A stretch of DNA of 64,000 bases from Cryobacterium cheniae (GTDB lineage Bacteria; Actinomycetota; Actinomycetes; Actinomycetales; Microbacteriaceae): positions 18,071 through 82,070 of the forward strand of contig NZ_SOGN01000018.1 in assembly GCF_004403395.1 (NCBI RefSeq), in the 5' to 3' direction. The translations under genes and the position numbers were made by a program. The notes under the pieces are model-generated. The model ran no database searches. It worked only from the letters and a program-made list of their open reading frames with translations, and was not told where the DNA came from. The stretch's first letter is position 1, and every line of letters starts with the position of its first letter. Positions 16,954-27,313 of the stretch are shown one piece after another.

Positions 16954-17499
16954 GTGAGCGAATCATTCCGCAGTATGCTGCGTTCCCTGCCGGACTTCCC
17001 CGCCGATCTGCCGGTTTTCGATCCGGCGTCGGCCCCTCCGGACCCGGCCGACCTGTTCCGTGCCTGGCTTGACGAGGCACTCGCGGCCGGGGTCCCCCAA
17101 CCGCACTCGTTCAGCCTGGCCACCGTCGGCGCCGCGGGGATGCCCTCGTCGCGCATGCTGATCCTCAAGAACCTCGACGCCGAGGGCTGGCACTTCGCCA
17201 CCTCGCGGGCGTCACGCAAGGGCCGGGAGCTGACGCAGCATCCGCTGGCCGCGATGAATTTCTTCTGGTCGGCGCTGGGGCGCCAGGTGCGCGTGGTCGG
17301 CACGGTCGTGGAGCTGTCGGCGGATGCCTCGGCCGCGGACTGGGCCGAACGGCCCGGCGCCGACGGTTCACTGAACCCCAGCTGGCAGCTGTACGCCCTG
17401 CGTCCGGTCGAGGTCGAGTTCTGGCAGGCCGACCCCGGCCGGAGGCATGTGCGCCACCGCTACCTGACCGATGCGGAAGAGCAGCCGCGTCGACCGTGA
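16954..17499 (+). CDS. pyridoxamine 5'-phosphate oxidase-family protein
   Basis: A 181-residue FMN split-barrel protein related to PdxH, which oxidises pyridoxamine or pyridoxine phosphate to PLP. Recognisable features are FSLATVGAAGMPSSRMLILKN, ATSRASRKGRELTQHP (FMN-binding region), MNFFWSALGRQVRVVG and the C-terminal WQADPGRRHVRHRY. It is shorter than typical PdxH (about 210-220 residues): the first domain is abbreviated and the central SxQSS-like segment is reduced to NPSWQL. It may therefore be a PdxH paralogue with another flavin role. The start is GTG. It converges with a small unknown gene. Confidence 0.75.
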   Translation: MSESFRSMLRSLPDFPADLPVFDPASAPPDPADLFRAWLDEALAAGVPQPHSFSLATVGAAGMPSSRMLILKNLDAEGWHFATSRASRKGRELTQHPLAAMNFFWSALGRQVRVVGTVVELSADASAADWAERPGADGSLNPSWQLYALRPVEVEFWQADPGRRHVRHRYLTDAEEQPRRP

Positions 17500-17511
17500 T
17501 CACATCCGGTG

Positions 17512-17772
17512 CTAGAAATCCTCGTAGGTGACGGCCTCTTCGGCGAGGAGCTGCGTCCATGGTTCCGGTCGGGGGGAGCGGACTCTCTGCAAGGTGATGG
17601 TGGAGTTCGGGGTGATCAGCAGGGTGGTCAGGAACCCGGCCGAATTGGTCACATTGATGAACCCGCCACCTTGCTGCACCGCATCGGCGACGGATGTTTT
17701 CCAGGCCGCCAGGTCATCGTCGGTGTCGACAAAATAACGGTCACCATTCACGGTCAGGCGGTACTCATTCAT
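17512..17772 (-). CDS. small hypothetical protein
   Basis: An 86-residue acidic soluble protein, MNEYRLTVNGDRYFVD at the N-terminus and TYEDF at the end. The alternating hydrophobic pattern (RLTVNG, INVTNSAGFLTTLLI, STITLQRV) predicts a small beta-rich fold. I do not recognise the family. The ATG at 17772 is chosen because the residues encoded upstream are Arg-rich and unlike the rest. It ends 13 bp from the convergent PdxH-like gene. An AT-rich region (17870-17940) upstream could hold its promoter and that of the MarR gene. Confidence 0.55.
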   Translation of the reverse strand: MNEYRLTVNGDRYFVDTDDDLAAWKTSVADAVQQGGGFINVTNSAGFLTTLLITPNSTITLQRVRSPRPEPWTQLLAEEAVTYEDF

Positions 17773-17891
17773 GGATACTCGTTCATGGATACAGACCCTG
17801 TCTCTCAGCGGACCCTGAAGCGCCACACGGTGGTTCAGCAGAGATCAAACGATGCCTGATGAATTGGCGTCGGGAAGTAATATATAGCGAT

Positions 17892-17910
17892 TAGTTTGTA
17901 TTTCAAACTA
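17892..17910. promoter_or_regulatory. candidate MarR operator
   Basis: TAGTTTG (17892-17898) and CAAACTA (17904-17910) are perfect 7-bp inverted arms separated by TATTT, in an unusually AT-rich 60-bp island between divergent genes and about 95 bp before the MarR start. Size and symmetry suit a MarR dimer site. The second MarR gene in the window has a site of the same geometry at 26722-26740. Confidence 0.55.
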
Positions 17911-18004
17911 TTTTGTGTTGGAAGATGATGAGAGTCGTCGCTAGGGTGAATGCGAAAGTGCCGAAGATCGAGCCGAGGATTCTTCGTTGCCGTCGGGAGA
18001 AATC

Positions 18005-18499
18005 ATGTTCAAGGAAAACGGCTCCGGCCAGGTTCTTGACGGCGTCGCGGCTGCGGTGGTCGTCCTGCTGAGAGCGCTGGACAAGACCCGGGCCGGGATG
18101 GCGGCAGAGGCCGGCTTCACGGGCTCGGAGATTCGGGTACTTTTCCGGATTTCGGAAGCGGGCCGGGTGACACCGAAGACGTTGGCTGTTTCCACAGACC
18201 TCTCGATGGGCGCGGTGACCGCGATCTCTGACCGGTTGGTCGCTCGGAATGTTGTGTGTCGAGTTGCCAACCCGGATGACCGGCGCAGTCTGTTCCTGGA
18301 GCTGACGGCAACGGGCGAGACGCTCATGGAGAGCCTCTACGACGATTTTCGCGCCCTGATCGCCCAGGTTCAAGGGACGATGTCGTGCGCTGAGCAGGCG
18401 CTGCTCGAGGCGCAATTGCTCAGTATCGCGGCAGCGCTTGGATACGATTTGGAAGAAGGGCTTGCGGGAACTCAAATCTCAGCCATCAAGAGTTCCTGA
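18005..18499 (+). CDS. MarR family transcriptional regulator
   Basis: A 164-residue winged-helix regulator. The DNA-binding core runs from FTGSEIRVLFRISEAGRV through PKTLAVSTDLSMGAVTAISDRLVARNVV, with the wing NPDDRRSLFLELTATGE, whose DDRR motif is the MarR hallmark. The flanking helices would form the dimer interface. The ligand is unknown. ATG 18005 is preceded by GGGAGA; an in-frame TTG at 17987 is possible. Its likely targets are itself and perhaps the divergent small gene, through the 7-5-7 palindrome upstream. The next gene is a sigma factor after a 232-bp gap with an 8-bp palindrome around 18569-18588. Confidence 0.85.
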   Translation: MFKENGSGQVLDGVAAAVVVLLRALDKTRAGMAAEAGFTGSEIRVLFRISEAGRVTPKTLAVSTDLSMGAVTAISDRLVARNVVCRVANPDDRRSLFLELTATGETLMESLYDDFRALIAQVQGTMSCAEQALLEAQLLSIAAALGYDLEEGLAGTQISAIKSS

Positions 18500-18731
18500 C
18501 CCCCCGACGCACTCCTGATTTCCGGCCCAGAGCATAAATTTTTTTGCCGCCCGTGGTGAGCAGATGGTGAATTCGGACGCCCGAATTCCGGGCACGCTGC
18601 CGGCCCCCGGATCTGCTGTGTGGGCACGTTGCCAGAGCGGGCGAATGCGGCCCGATCCGGCGTGATTTTGCCTCTTGAGGAGGCTCGGCCAGGTGTGTAT
18701 TCTCAACCTGAATTTATTCGGGCAGGTTGAA

Positions 18732-19814
18732 ATGTTAAATAGTGATGAATCCTCACGCGCTCGTGCTGCAGTGAGTGACGTTGAGGTTTCTCCAACCTCA
18801 CCGGACCACGACTTCAGGGTTGGCACGACGAAGGAGTCGGACCCCGAACAACGCTCAACTGTGTTGACCGCAGCCCCACCGGTTGCCGTACCTCGGTCCA
18901 CAACGGCGCGATTGGACCGGGGGCCGACGGATACGTTCGGTTTCTACCTGCGAAAGATCGGCAGGGTGGACCTGCTCAGCGCGGAGGAGGAGGTCGACCT
19001 GGCCCGGCGAATGGAGGTGGGCCTGTTCGCGGCGGAGCGGCTCGCCCGCGGGGACGCCGATCCTGCTCTGACCCGGGAGCTGACCTGGCTTGCCCGGTAC
19101 GGTGACCTGGCAAAGACCCGGTTCATCGAGGCCAACCTGCGGTTGGTGGTCAGCGTCGCCAAACAGTACTCCGGCCGCGGGATTCCGATCATGGATCTGG
19201 TCCAGGACGGAAACCTCGGTCTGCTGCGCGCGGTGGAGAAATTCGACTTCACGACCGGGTACAAATTCTCCACCTACGGCATGTGGTGGATCCGGCAGTC
19301 CATCCACCGGGGCATGGTCGGCGCAGCACGAACCATTCGGATCCCGGTGCACACCGTGGAGAGGCTCAACAAGGTCAAGCGCGTCCGCCGCGACCTCACC
19401 GGCACACTGCACCGCGACCCCACCATTACGGAGCTGGCAGAGGCCTGCCGGGCTCCGGAGGCCGACGTGCGGGCGTTGCTCGACTGGGACGTCGAACCAA
19501 TCTCGTATCAAACCCCGCTCGGCGAGGGCCTGGCCGACATCTCCGAGCTGATCATGGACGACGACCTGCCCCAGCCGGAGGAATATGCGGCGCTGGCCCT
19601 GCGCCGGTCTGACATCACGTTTCATCTCGATGCGTTGCCCACACGGGAGCGAATGATTCTGGAGGCCCGGTACGGGTTCAACGGCGATCAACCTCGTACG
19701 CTCGACCAAATCGCCGTCCGTGAAGGTGTGACCCGGGAACGAATCCGCCAGCTTGAGAAACGGGCCCTGGCGATGATGCGCGTCCCGGCACTCGAGCTCT
19801 ACCTCAGAGAGTGA
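18732..19814 (+). CDS. sigma-70 family RNA polymerase sigma factor (group 2-like)
   Basis: About 360 residues. Region 1.2 (DTFGFYLRKIGRVDLLSAEE), region 2 (ANLRLVVSVAKQYSGRG, MDLVQDGNLGLLRAVEKFD, FSTYGMWWIRQSI), region 3 and region 4 (TLDQIAVREGVTRERIRQLE) are all present, so it is a primary-like sigma factor. It lacks the long acidic region 1.1 of the housekeeping SigA/HrdB, and its first 60 residues are variable, which suits a stationary-phase or stress group 2 sigma. The start is uncertain: ATG 18732 follows GGCAGG, with alternatives at 18744 (ATG) and 18675 (TTG after an inverted repeat). It may drive the following membrane-protein gene. Confidence 0.85.
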   Translation: MLNSDESSRARAAVSDVEVSPTSPDHDFRVGTTKESDPEQRSTVLTAAPPVAVPRSTTARLDRGPTDTFGFYLRKIGRVDLLSAEEEVDLARRMEVGLFAAERLARGDADPALTRELTWLARYGDLAKTRFIEANLRLVVSVAKQYSGRGIPIMDLVQDGNLGLLRAVEKFDFTTGYKFSTYGMWWIRQSIHRGMVGAARTIRIPVHTVERLNKVKRVRRDLTGTLHRDPTITELAEACRAPEADVRALLDWDVEPISYQTPLGEGLADISELIMDDDLPQPEEYAALALRRSDITFHLDALPTRERMILEARYGFNGDQPRTLDQIAVREGVTRERIRQLEKRALAMMRVPALELYLRE

Positions 19815-19992
19815 GGCTCGCCGGCGGGCCCCACTCCTTGCCGTGAATCTCCCCTAAACGCGAAATTCCGCGCCATATTTGTGTGACGAATGCCCTCCGA
19901 GATACGACTACGTTTTGAGAGATTCTCGCGGAGGTCATGTTCTGCCTCGGCAGGACGAGGCTCATACCTGTATCAGTAGAGGAGCAACTGCC

Positions 19993-20703
19993 ATGGCAAC
20001 ACACGACTCATCCGGTCCCGACAGCACTCGAAACATCGACGACCGCAACTCCGCCGCAACGGTTCCCGCGGGCAATGCCGCAACGGTTCCCGCGGGCAAT
20101 GCCGCAACGGTTCCCGCGGGCAATGCCCCGATCATCCGCGACGAGGTCATCGGCCGCGACGAGGTCATCGCCCGCGACGAGACCCGCCTGGGCGGGATCA
20201 AGTGGGGATCGGCGTTCTTCGGCTGGCTCACCGCCACCGGGACCGCCGTCATCCTCACCGCATTGTTCGCTGCCGCCGGAGCCGCAGTGGGCATGGGCGG
20301 GGCCGATTCAGCCGACCAGGCTGCCGAGAACGCCGGCACCATCGCCCTGATCGGCGCCATTGTGCTCGCGGTCGTGGTGTTCGTGTCCTATTTCTGCGGC
20401 GGTTACGTCGCCGGTCGCATGGCCCGTTTCAACGGAGCCAAGCAGGGAATCGCGGTCTGGGTGTGGGCGATCGTGATCGCTGCGATCACCGGGATCATCG
20501 GCGCCATTGCCGGCGGCCAGCTCAACGTTCTGGAAAACGTGAACAGCATGCCCAGCATCCCGCTCGATCAGGGAGACCTCACGGCGGGCAGCATCATCAC
20601 CGCGATCGTGATCGTTTTCATCAGCCTCGCCGGCGCGATCGTCGGCGGACTCGCCGGGATGCGGTTCCACCGTCGCGTGGACCGCGAAGTACTCGCCCGC
20701 TGA
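19993..20703 (+). CDS. four-helix membrane protein with N-terminal octapeptide repeats
   Basis: A 236-residue protein of unknown function. The polar N-terminus carries three exact AATVPAGN octapeptides followed by RDEVIG/RDEVIA/RDET repeats. Four hydrophobic helices follow (about residues 78-100, 118-140, 152-175, 195-220) with glycine-rich faces (GAAVGMGG, GGYVAGRMA, GAIVGGLAGM), resembling small actinobacterial stress-associated membrane proteins (TIGR04086-like layout). ATG 19993 has GGAG 9 nt upstream. The leader from 19815 to 19992 has no gene. It follows the sigma factor and precedes a 48-residue basic peptide gene, possibly co-transcribed. Confidence 0.75.
   Translation: MATHDSSGPDSTRNIDDRNSAATVPAGNAATVPAGNAATVPAGNAPIIRDEVIGRDEVIARDETRLGGIKWGSAFFGWLTATGTAVILTALFAAAGAAVGMGGADSADQAAENAGTIALIGAIVLAVVVFVSYFCGGYVAGRMARFNGAKQGIAVWVWAIVIAAITGIIGAIAGGQLNVLENVNSMPSIPLDQGDLTAGSIITAIVIVFISLAGAIVGGLAGMRFHRRVDREVLAR
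20053..20124 (+). repeat. 24-bp in-frame minisatellite, three copies
   Basis: Three identical 24-bp units (20053-20076, 20077-20100, 20101-20124) each beginning GCCGCAACGGTTCCC encode the octapeptide repeats of the membrane protein. Perfect identity at the DNA level points to recent slippage and probable copy-number variation between strains. Confidence 0.9.
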
Positions 20704-20820
20704 CTCCCAGCACATCACACCAACACAACACACCAGCACGGGGCGGCTGGGCAGGCGCAGTTCCGGCCAGCCGATTCCCAACTCCTGCACCCAAGAAACG
20801 TCAAACGGAAAGAGACCTTC

Positions 20821-20967
20821 ATGGCTCGCTTGCTCAAGTTCGTCCCCGTAATCCTGACCTTGCTCACGAAATACCTGCGCAGCCCGCGGGGGAAGGCCAT
20901 GATCCAGAAGGTGCGCTCGTCGCGCCGCCGGCCGAAGACTGCCGGTAACGCCCGCGCGGGGTTCTGA
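20821..20967 (+). CDS. 48-residue basic peptide
   Basis: A short frame from ATG 20821 to TGA 20965-20967. The N-terminal half is hydrophobic (MARLLKFVPVILTLLTKYL), enough for one membrane or amphipathic helix. The C-terminal half is strongly basic (KVRSSRRRPKTAGNAR). GGAAAGAGACC precedes the ATG. Two strong hairpins lie 8 bp beyond the stop, which supports it as the last gene of the sigma factor/membrane protein cluster. Similar short Arg/Lys-rich peptides occur in actinobacteria, but I cannot name it. The alternative is noncoding leader sequence. Confidence 0.6.
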   Translation: MARLLKFVPVILTLLTKYLRSPRGKAMIQKVRSSRRRPKTAGNARAGF

Positions 20968-20974
20968 ACATTGT

Positions 20975-21045
20975 CGCGGCGCCCAGGCTCGTGGAGCCCG
21001 GGCGCCGCGGTGTTATAGCCCACCGACCGTCATCGGTTGGCGGGC
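20975..21045 (+). terminator. two tandem strong hairpins
   Basis: The first hairpin pairs CGCGGCGCCC (20975-20984) with 21000-21009 and GGCTC with GAGCC inside, loop GTG. The second pairs 21018-21029 with 21034-21045 (12 bp, one mismatch, one G-U) with loop TCAT. Together they isolate the peptide gene from deoC, which starts 100 bp later. Confidence 0.75.
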
Positions 21046-21146
21046 TCGTGGCGTGAGGGAAGCGTAGTGTCGTTCGAGGAGTTCGGCGAATCGGGCAGTG
21101 TGCCCGAGGTTCCCCGAAACTCATCACCGACTAAGGACGCACCACC

Positions 21147-21866
21147 ATGACATCCAGCACCATGACCACCACCACCACCACTTTCCTCGATGCCGCAAGC
21201 GTCGCCCGCTACATCGACCACACCCTCCTTCTGCCCGGCGCCTCCGCCGACGACGTGACCGCGCTCGTCACCGAGGCCATCGAGCTCGGCGCCTACTCGA
21301 TCTGTGTCTCCCCGTCGATGCTGCCGCTGCGCATCCCCGCCGGCGCCGATCTTAAGGTCGCTGTCGTCTGCGGTTTCCCCAGCGGAAAGCACCACAGTGC
21401 CATCAAGGCCGCCGAAGCCGCCCTCTCCATCGAGCAGGGAGCCGACGAGATCGACATGGTCATCGACATCGGTGCGGCTAAGGCCGGCCGATTCACCGAG
21501 GTGCAGGACGACGTCGCCGCAGTGCGGGCCGTCATCCCCGCGCCGGGGGTGCTCAAGGTGATCATCGAATCCGCGGCGCTGACCGATGCCGAGATCGTCG
21601 GCGCGTGCCAGGCCGCCGTCGCCGCGGGTGCCGACTTCGTCAAGACCTCCACCGGTTTCCACCCCGCCGGTGGGGCGACCGTGCACGCGGTGCGCCTGAT
21701 GAAGCAGACCGTGGGCGACCGGGCCGAAATCAAGGCCTCCGGCGGGGTGCGCAGCTTCGACGACGCCCTGGCCATGATCGATGCCGGCGCGACCCGTCTC
21801 GGTGTCTCCGGTAGCGCCGCGCTGCTCTCGGGCGCCACCTCGGCCGAACCGGCTGGTAGTTACTAG
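21147..21866 (+). CDS. deoC: deoxyribose-phosphate aldolase
   Basis: A 239-residue TIM-barrel class I aldolase that cleaves 2-deoxyribose-5-phosphate into glyceraldehyde-3-phosphate and acetaldehyde in deoxynucleoside catabolism. The Schiff-base Lys lies in DFVKTSTGF and the second active-site Lys in [20 protein letters not shown] and [10 protein letters not shown] are also typical. The N-terminus has a Thr run ([11 protein letters not shown]) from ACC repeats; ATG 21162 is an alternative start. The gene is monocistronic. Its 3' end runs into CTACTAG repeats that also supply the stop of the convergent ABC-F gene. Confidence 0.95.
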   Translation: MTSSTMTTTTTTFLDAASVARYIDHTLLLPGASADDVTALVTEAIELGAYSICVSPSMLPLRIPAGADLKVAVVCGFPSGKHHSAIKAAEAALSIEQGADEIDMVIDIGAAKAGRFTEVQDDVAAVRAVIPAPGVLKVIIESAALTDAEIVGACQAAVAAGADFVKTSTGFHPAGGATVHAVRLMKQTVGDRAEIKASGGVRSFDDALAMIDAGATRLGVSGSAALLSGATSAEPAGSY

Positions 21867-21883
21867 CAACTAGCTACTAGCTA

Positions 21884-21889
<6 letters not shown>
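21856..21889. repeat. CTACTAG heptamer repeats across two convergent stop codons
   Basis: The 34-bp stretch consists of degenerate then exact CTAGCTA/CTACTAG units. It contains the TAG stop of deoC (21864-21866) and, on the other strand, the TAG stop of the ABC-F gene (21884-21886). It is self-complementary in short pieces but forms no long stem. Confidence 0.6.
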
Positions 21890-23572
<1,683 letters not shown>

Positions 23573-23609
23573 CCGTCTATTTTCTCATTGTTGCAACCGC
23601 GTCGGGGCA

Positions 23610-26108
23610 TCAGCCGAGTGCGCCCACGGTAAGGGTGACGGTGTCCCCAGCCCGCGCGAGGGATCCCGAACGGGGCGTCATTGCGTTGACCCTCCCGACC
23701 TGTTCCGGGTCGGTCACGATCTCGGCGACCGTGACCACGGAGTAGCCGGTGAGCCTGGCCCGAGCAACGCTTTCACTGAGTCCGATGACATCGGGCAGAA
23801 GTTTCAGGGTGGCGTCGCTGGTGTAGACGGTGACCGTCGAATCGGGGCTGGCCGTTGTGCCGCCGGCCGGAGCCGAACGGGCCACCGTGCCCGAGGGCAA
23901 TTCGGAGGCTGTGGCACCGCCGTCCACGACGGTGAATCCGGCAGACTCGAGGGCGGCCTGCGCCTTCGCGAGCGATTGGCCACGCACGTCCGGTACGGCG
24001 ACCGGCTCACCGTGGACCGTCCTGGCTGATGCTTCGGTGAAGGCTTCCCCCCCATATTTGGCGTTGGCGACCGACATGACGTCAGGCCACATCCGATGAC
24101 GGGCGGTCGCGGCCTGCCCGCTGTCGAAGTAGATCCGGCGTTGGTTGTCTGACCCGGTGACGGTGACCACGCCCGCGACGGTCGCGACCCGGGAGCTGGC
24201 CCCGCTCATCCAGGTGTCCTTGTTACCGTCGGTGGTTCCGGTCTTGCCGATCATAGGAACGCGCGGGGAGGTGTTCCGATAGGACTGGTTGGCGGTGCCC
24301 TCGGTCATGACCCGGTGCATCGCGTGTGTCATCCCCGCGGCCACCGCCGACGAAACCGATTGGGTGCAATCGGACTGGGAAATCGGGATCTCGGCGCCTC
24401 CCGGGCCGGTAACGCTGTCGATGCCGACGGGGGTGCAGGTCGTGCCGTCGTTGGCGATTCCGGCGAAGGCGGCGGCCATCGTGAGGGGTGCGATCTCGTT
24501 CGTGCCGAGCACGGAGGACGGTCCCTGTGCCAGCGGGTCGAGGGTGGCGCGATGCACCCCGAAGGCTTCGGCGGTTTTACGGATGCCGCACAGGTCGAGT
24601 TTCTTTGCCATGCCGATGTAACCGGTGTTGATGGAGCCGATCGTCGACTGGAGGGCGCTGTAGTTGCTGCCGGACTCGTTGTCATCGTTCTTCGGGTTGA
24701 AGACGTAGCTCGCGTTGCCGTTGCAGCTGTCCTTGAAGACGCCCCAGTCGGATTTGCGCCGGGAGTCGACCCGCTCGTTGAGCGAGTGCCCCTCCGCCAG
24801 CCACTCGCCCAGCGTGAACACCTTGTAGGTTGAGCCCGGCTGGAAGCCGCTGGACCCACCCTGGCCGAAATCGGTGTTGTAGTTGATGGCGGTGTAGTTG
24901 GCGCCGGTCGATTGCACGGCCGGATCCTGGCTGTAGTCCTTGTTCTGGGCCATTGCGAGCACCCGCCCGGTGCCGACCTCCACACTGGTGACCACTCCGC
25001 CGACGTCCCAGCCGGGATAGGTGGCGGGGACGTTCGCGGCCAGAGTGGCCACGGCCGCGTTTTGCAGGTCGAGGTCGAGGGAGGTGTAGACGCTGTAGCC
25101 GCCGCGGCGGAAATTGAGCTGACGGCTGTCCTGGCTCTTCCCGAAGGCCGGGTCGTGCAGAAGCTGTTTGGTGACGTAGTCACAGAAGAAGGCGTTGGAG
25201 CCGGCCGTCTTGCAGCCGGTGCTGGGCTGCGTAATGGTCGGCTCAATGGGAGTGGCGACGGCCGAGTCGTGCTGTTCCTGGCTGATCTTGCCGTGGGTGA
25301 GCATCTCGCCGAGGATGTAGTCTCTCCGGCTCTTGTTGGCGGCATAGCCATTCGCCCCTCCGTTCGTGTCGCTGGCCGGGTGGTCGAGCTGGAACTTGCC
25401 GGGGTTGTTCACGATCGCCACCAGGCTCGCCGACTCCGGAAGGGTCAGCGTCGCGGCGGTCGTGGCGTAGTAGTAGTTCGCGGCCGCTTCGATGCCGTAC
25501 ACCGTGCCGCCGAAGCCGGTGATATTGAGGTACTGGCGGAGAATGTCGTTCTTGGTGTACTTCTTCTCCAGGCCGATCGCCATTCGCATTTCCTTGAGCT
25601 TGCGATCCGGTGTGGTTTCGGTTGCGGCCAGGTAGCAGACGCTCTGATCGGTCTTGTCCTGGAGGACCTCGCACTTCTGAACGAGTACATTCTTGACGTA
25701 CTGCTGGGTGATCGACGACCCGCCCTGGGTGGCGCTGCCGCTGGCCGTTCTCAGCACGGCACGGACGGTGCCCTGAAGGTCGACTCCGCCATGGTCGTAA
25801 AAGCGCGGGTCCTCGCCGGCGACGGCGGCGTCCTTGACGAATTGGCTGATCGCATCCCACTCCACCTCGACCCGGTTCTGGTCGTAAAAGGAGGCCAACA
25901 GCACGTTGGTGCCGTCGGTCTGAGTGGCGTAGATGTTGCTCTTCTGCGAGAGCTGGTCAATCGCGAGGTAGCTGGGCAGATTCTCAAAAACGGTTATCGC
26001 GTTCGTGGCCGCCACGCTGGACAGGGCCAGCACCGGTGTGACGGCGGCCGCGGCGAGAATGCCGGCGAGGGCGCTGGTTGCGACAAAGCCGAGAAGCCCT
26101 CCAAGCAC
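23610..26108 (-). CDS. bifunctional penicillin-binding protein 1 with two PASTA domains
   Basis: An 832-residue class A PBP that polymerises and cross-links peptidoglycan outside the membrane. One N-terminal membrane helix (GFVATSALAGILAAAAVTPV) is followed by a GT51 transglycosylase with EDPRFYDHGGVD, GGSSITQQYVKN and LEKKYTKNDILRQYLN. The transpeptidase follows with SxxK in PGSTYKVF, SxN in GSINTGY and KTGT in GKTGTTDG. Two PASTA repeats (PVAVPDVRGQSLAKA; KLLPDVIGLSESVA) end the protein. The GTG at 26108 leaves almost no cytoplasmic tail, shorter than relatives, and the open frame upstream has no ATG/GTG, so the start is uncertain. The MarR gene lies upstream. Confidence 0.88.
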   Translation of the reverse strand: MLGGLLGFVATSALAGILAAAAVTPVLALSSVAATNAITVFENLPSYLAIDQLSQKSNIYATQTDGTNVLLASFYDQNRVEVEWDAISQFVKDAAVAGEDPRFYDHGGVDLQGTVRAVLRTASGSATQGGSSITQQYVKNVLVQKCEVLQDKTDQSVCYLAATETTPDRKLKEMRMAIGLEKKYTKNDILRQYLNITGFGGTVYGIEAAANYYYATTAATLTLPESASLVAIVNNPGKFQLDHPASDTNGGANGYAANKSRRDYILGEMLTHGKISQEQHDSAVATPIEPTITQPSTGCKTAGSNAFFCDYVTKQLLHDPAFGKSQDSRQLNFRRGGYSVYTSLDLDLQNAAVATLAANVPATYPGWDVGGVVTSVEVGTGRVLAMAQNKDYSQDPAVQSTGANYTAINYNTDFGQGGSSGFQPGSTYKVFTLGEWLAEGHSLNERVDSRRKSDWGVFKDSCNGNASYVFNPKNDDNESGSNYSALQSTIGSINTGYIGMAKKLDLCGIRKTAEAFGVHRATLDPLAQGPSSVLGTNEIAPLTMAAAFAGIANDGTTCTPVGIDSVTGPGGAEIPISQSDCTQSVSSAVAAGMTHAMHRVMTEGTANQSYRNTSPRVPMIGKTGTTDGNKDTWMSGASSRVATVAGVVTVTGSDNQRRIYFDSGQAATARHRMWPDVMSVANAKYGGEAFTEASARTVHGEPVAVPDVRGQSLAKAQAALESAGFTVVDGGATASELPSGTVARSAPAGGTTASPDSTVTVYTSDATLKLLPDVIGLSESVARARLTGYSVVTVAEIVTDPEQVGRVNAMTPRSGSLARAGDTVTLTVGALG

Positions 26109-26223
26109 CCCGCCAAACGTACGGGGGTGGGAAGAGATGGTGGTCGTAGAGAAGATGTGATCGCTCCGGGTCGAACTCGTGGCCGTGCAGTCCAGGGCCA
26201 GGGGTAGTGCCGTACGGGGGCAG

Positions 26224-26688
26224 TCAGGTGCCCAGGGTGAGAAGATCCGACGCCGAGGTTTCGCCGGCGGCGTCGGCGAAGAGCTGCAATGCGTCGCGGA
26301 CGGCCTTCTGCTGCTCCGCAGTCAGGGTCGAGAGGATCGCGGCGATGCCCTGCCGGCGACGCTCCGTGACATCGTCGACGAGTTCTCGGCCGCCCGAGGT
26401 GAGCGTGATCAGCACTTCGCGGCGGCTCTCGGGGCTTGGCCCCCGTTCAACCCAGCCTCCGGCAATCATGCGGTCAATCGACCGGCTGAAGGTGGACGGG
26501 TTGGCCCCCATCCGCTCCGCCAGGGTGCTCATGCGCGTGGGCCCGGCCGAGCTGAGCACGACCAGCACACGGAACTGTGGCAGCGTCACGACGTCCAGGG
26601 CCGCCGTGACAGACCGGGCAACCACGCCGAGTAAGGCGCGAGAGGCGGCGAGGGTGGCGTCGGCCGCAGCCGTAGTGAGCGCATCCAT
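26224..26688 (-). CDS. MarR family transcriptional regulator
   Basis: A 154-residue winged-helix protein: PQFRVLVVLSSAGPTRMS and LAERMGANPSTFSRSIDRMI form the helix-turn-helix, followed by the wing PSPESRREVLITLTSGG. ESRRE replaces the common DDRR. ATG 26688 has AGGGAG 9 nt upstream; an in-frame TTG at 26712 would reach into the operator. It lies upstream of and in the same direction as the PBP1 gene (115-bp gap), and next to a broken CLC gene. The likely targets are itself and possibly the ancestral CLC gene, through the palindrome at 26722-26740. Confidence 0.85.
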   Translation of the reverse strand: MDALTTAAADATLAASRALLGVVARSVTAALDVVTLPQFRVLVVLSSAGPTRMSTLAERMGANPSTFSRSIDRMIAGGWVERGPSPESRREVLITLTSGGRELVDDVTERRRQGIAAILSTLTAEQQKAVRDALQLFADAAGETSASDLLTLGT

Positions 26689-26721
26689 GCGGGGCTCCCT
26701 TGTTCGGTCCAAGTGATAAAG

Positions 26722-26740
26722 CTTTTATTGCATAAAAGCA
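26722..26740. promoter_or_regulatory. candidate MarR operator
   Basis: GCTTTTA (26722-26728) and TAAAAGC (26734-26740) are perfect arms around TTGCA, in an AT-rich pocket 34 bp upstream of the MarR start. The 7-5-7 geometry equals that of the site before the other MarR gene (17892-17910). Confidence 0.6.
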
Positions 26741-26788
26741 ATAGTTGCGATTGCGCACGCTGAGTCTACACATGAAGGAGCCTCGTGG

Positions 26789-27313
26789 CTTCCCTGGATC
26801 GGCGGTACGTTCGTCAACTTCGCACCGGTCGCCTGCGGTGCTGCCGGGGCGATCGCCGCAACCGTCAACGCTCCCATAGCCGCCGTCTTCTTCGCCCTCG
26901 AGCTCCTATTGCGCGATTTCGCGGCTCGTTCGTTCGGCATCCTTGTGCTGTCCTCGGTCACCGCCTCCATCGTCGGCCGGTCGATCCTGGGCGACGCTTG
27001 TGCGGGAGGTCATGACCGAGGCACCCGACGTGGTGAGCTCCCGGCTCACTCCGGCTGAAGGGGCCCGGATATTGCTCGGGTCAGGCAGGCGCGCCCTGCC
27101 GGTCATCGCGGGGGTGAGTTCATCGGAATCGTGACAGTCGCTGCCGTCTTTGACTCACTGGGCAACGACGACGACAGCGCGACGATCACCCTCGGCGCGT
27201 TGATCGAGACGCCCGCGGTGGCCGATCCCGACGACATCCTGGACAAGATTTTGGATGTGGTGCTGGCCGCCAGCGAGAGCGACGGACTGCCCGTTGTCGA
27301 CTCAGACGGGTAC
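26789..27313 (+). pseudogene. CLC chloride channel with CBS domains, truncated and frameshifted
   Basis: Three plus-strand segments in different frames make one protein. The segment from 26789 to about 26996 gives GGTFVNFAPVACGAAGAIAA and VNAPIAAVFFALELLLRDF, the late helices of a CLC channel. The segment from about 26995 to 27134 gives LVREVMTEAPDVVSSRLTP and GSGRRALPVIAG, a first CBS half. The segment from about 27116 to 27313 gives GEFIGIVTVAAVFDSL and LAASESDGLPVVDSDGYR, a second CBS half. The N-terminal two thirds of the channel are absent, at least two frameshifts are needed, and the 3' end stops abruptly where the nucleoside hydrolase frame ends on the other strand. Confidence 0.8.

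Noticed and set aside
17903..18475. 190-residue open frame antisense to the MarR gene
   Set aside because: The plus-strand product is a standard MarR protein; the antisense frame has no recognisable features.
18569..18588. Palindrome GAATTCGG-ACGC-CCGAATTC before the sigma factor gene
   Set aside because: An 8-bp dyad can occur by chance in 64 kb and it is about 140 bp from the likely start; without further copies I do not call it an operator.
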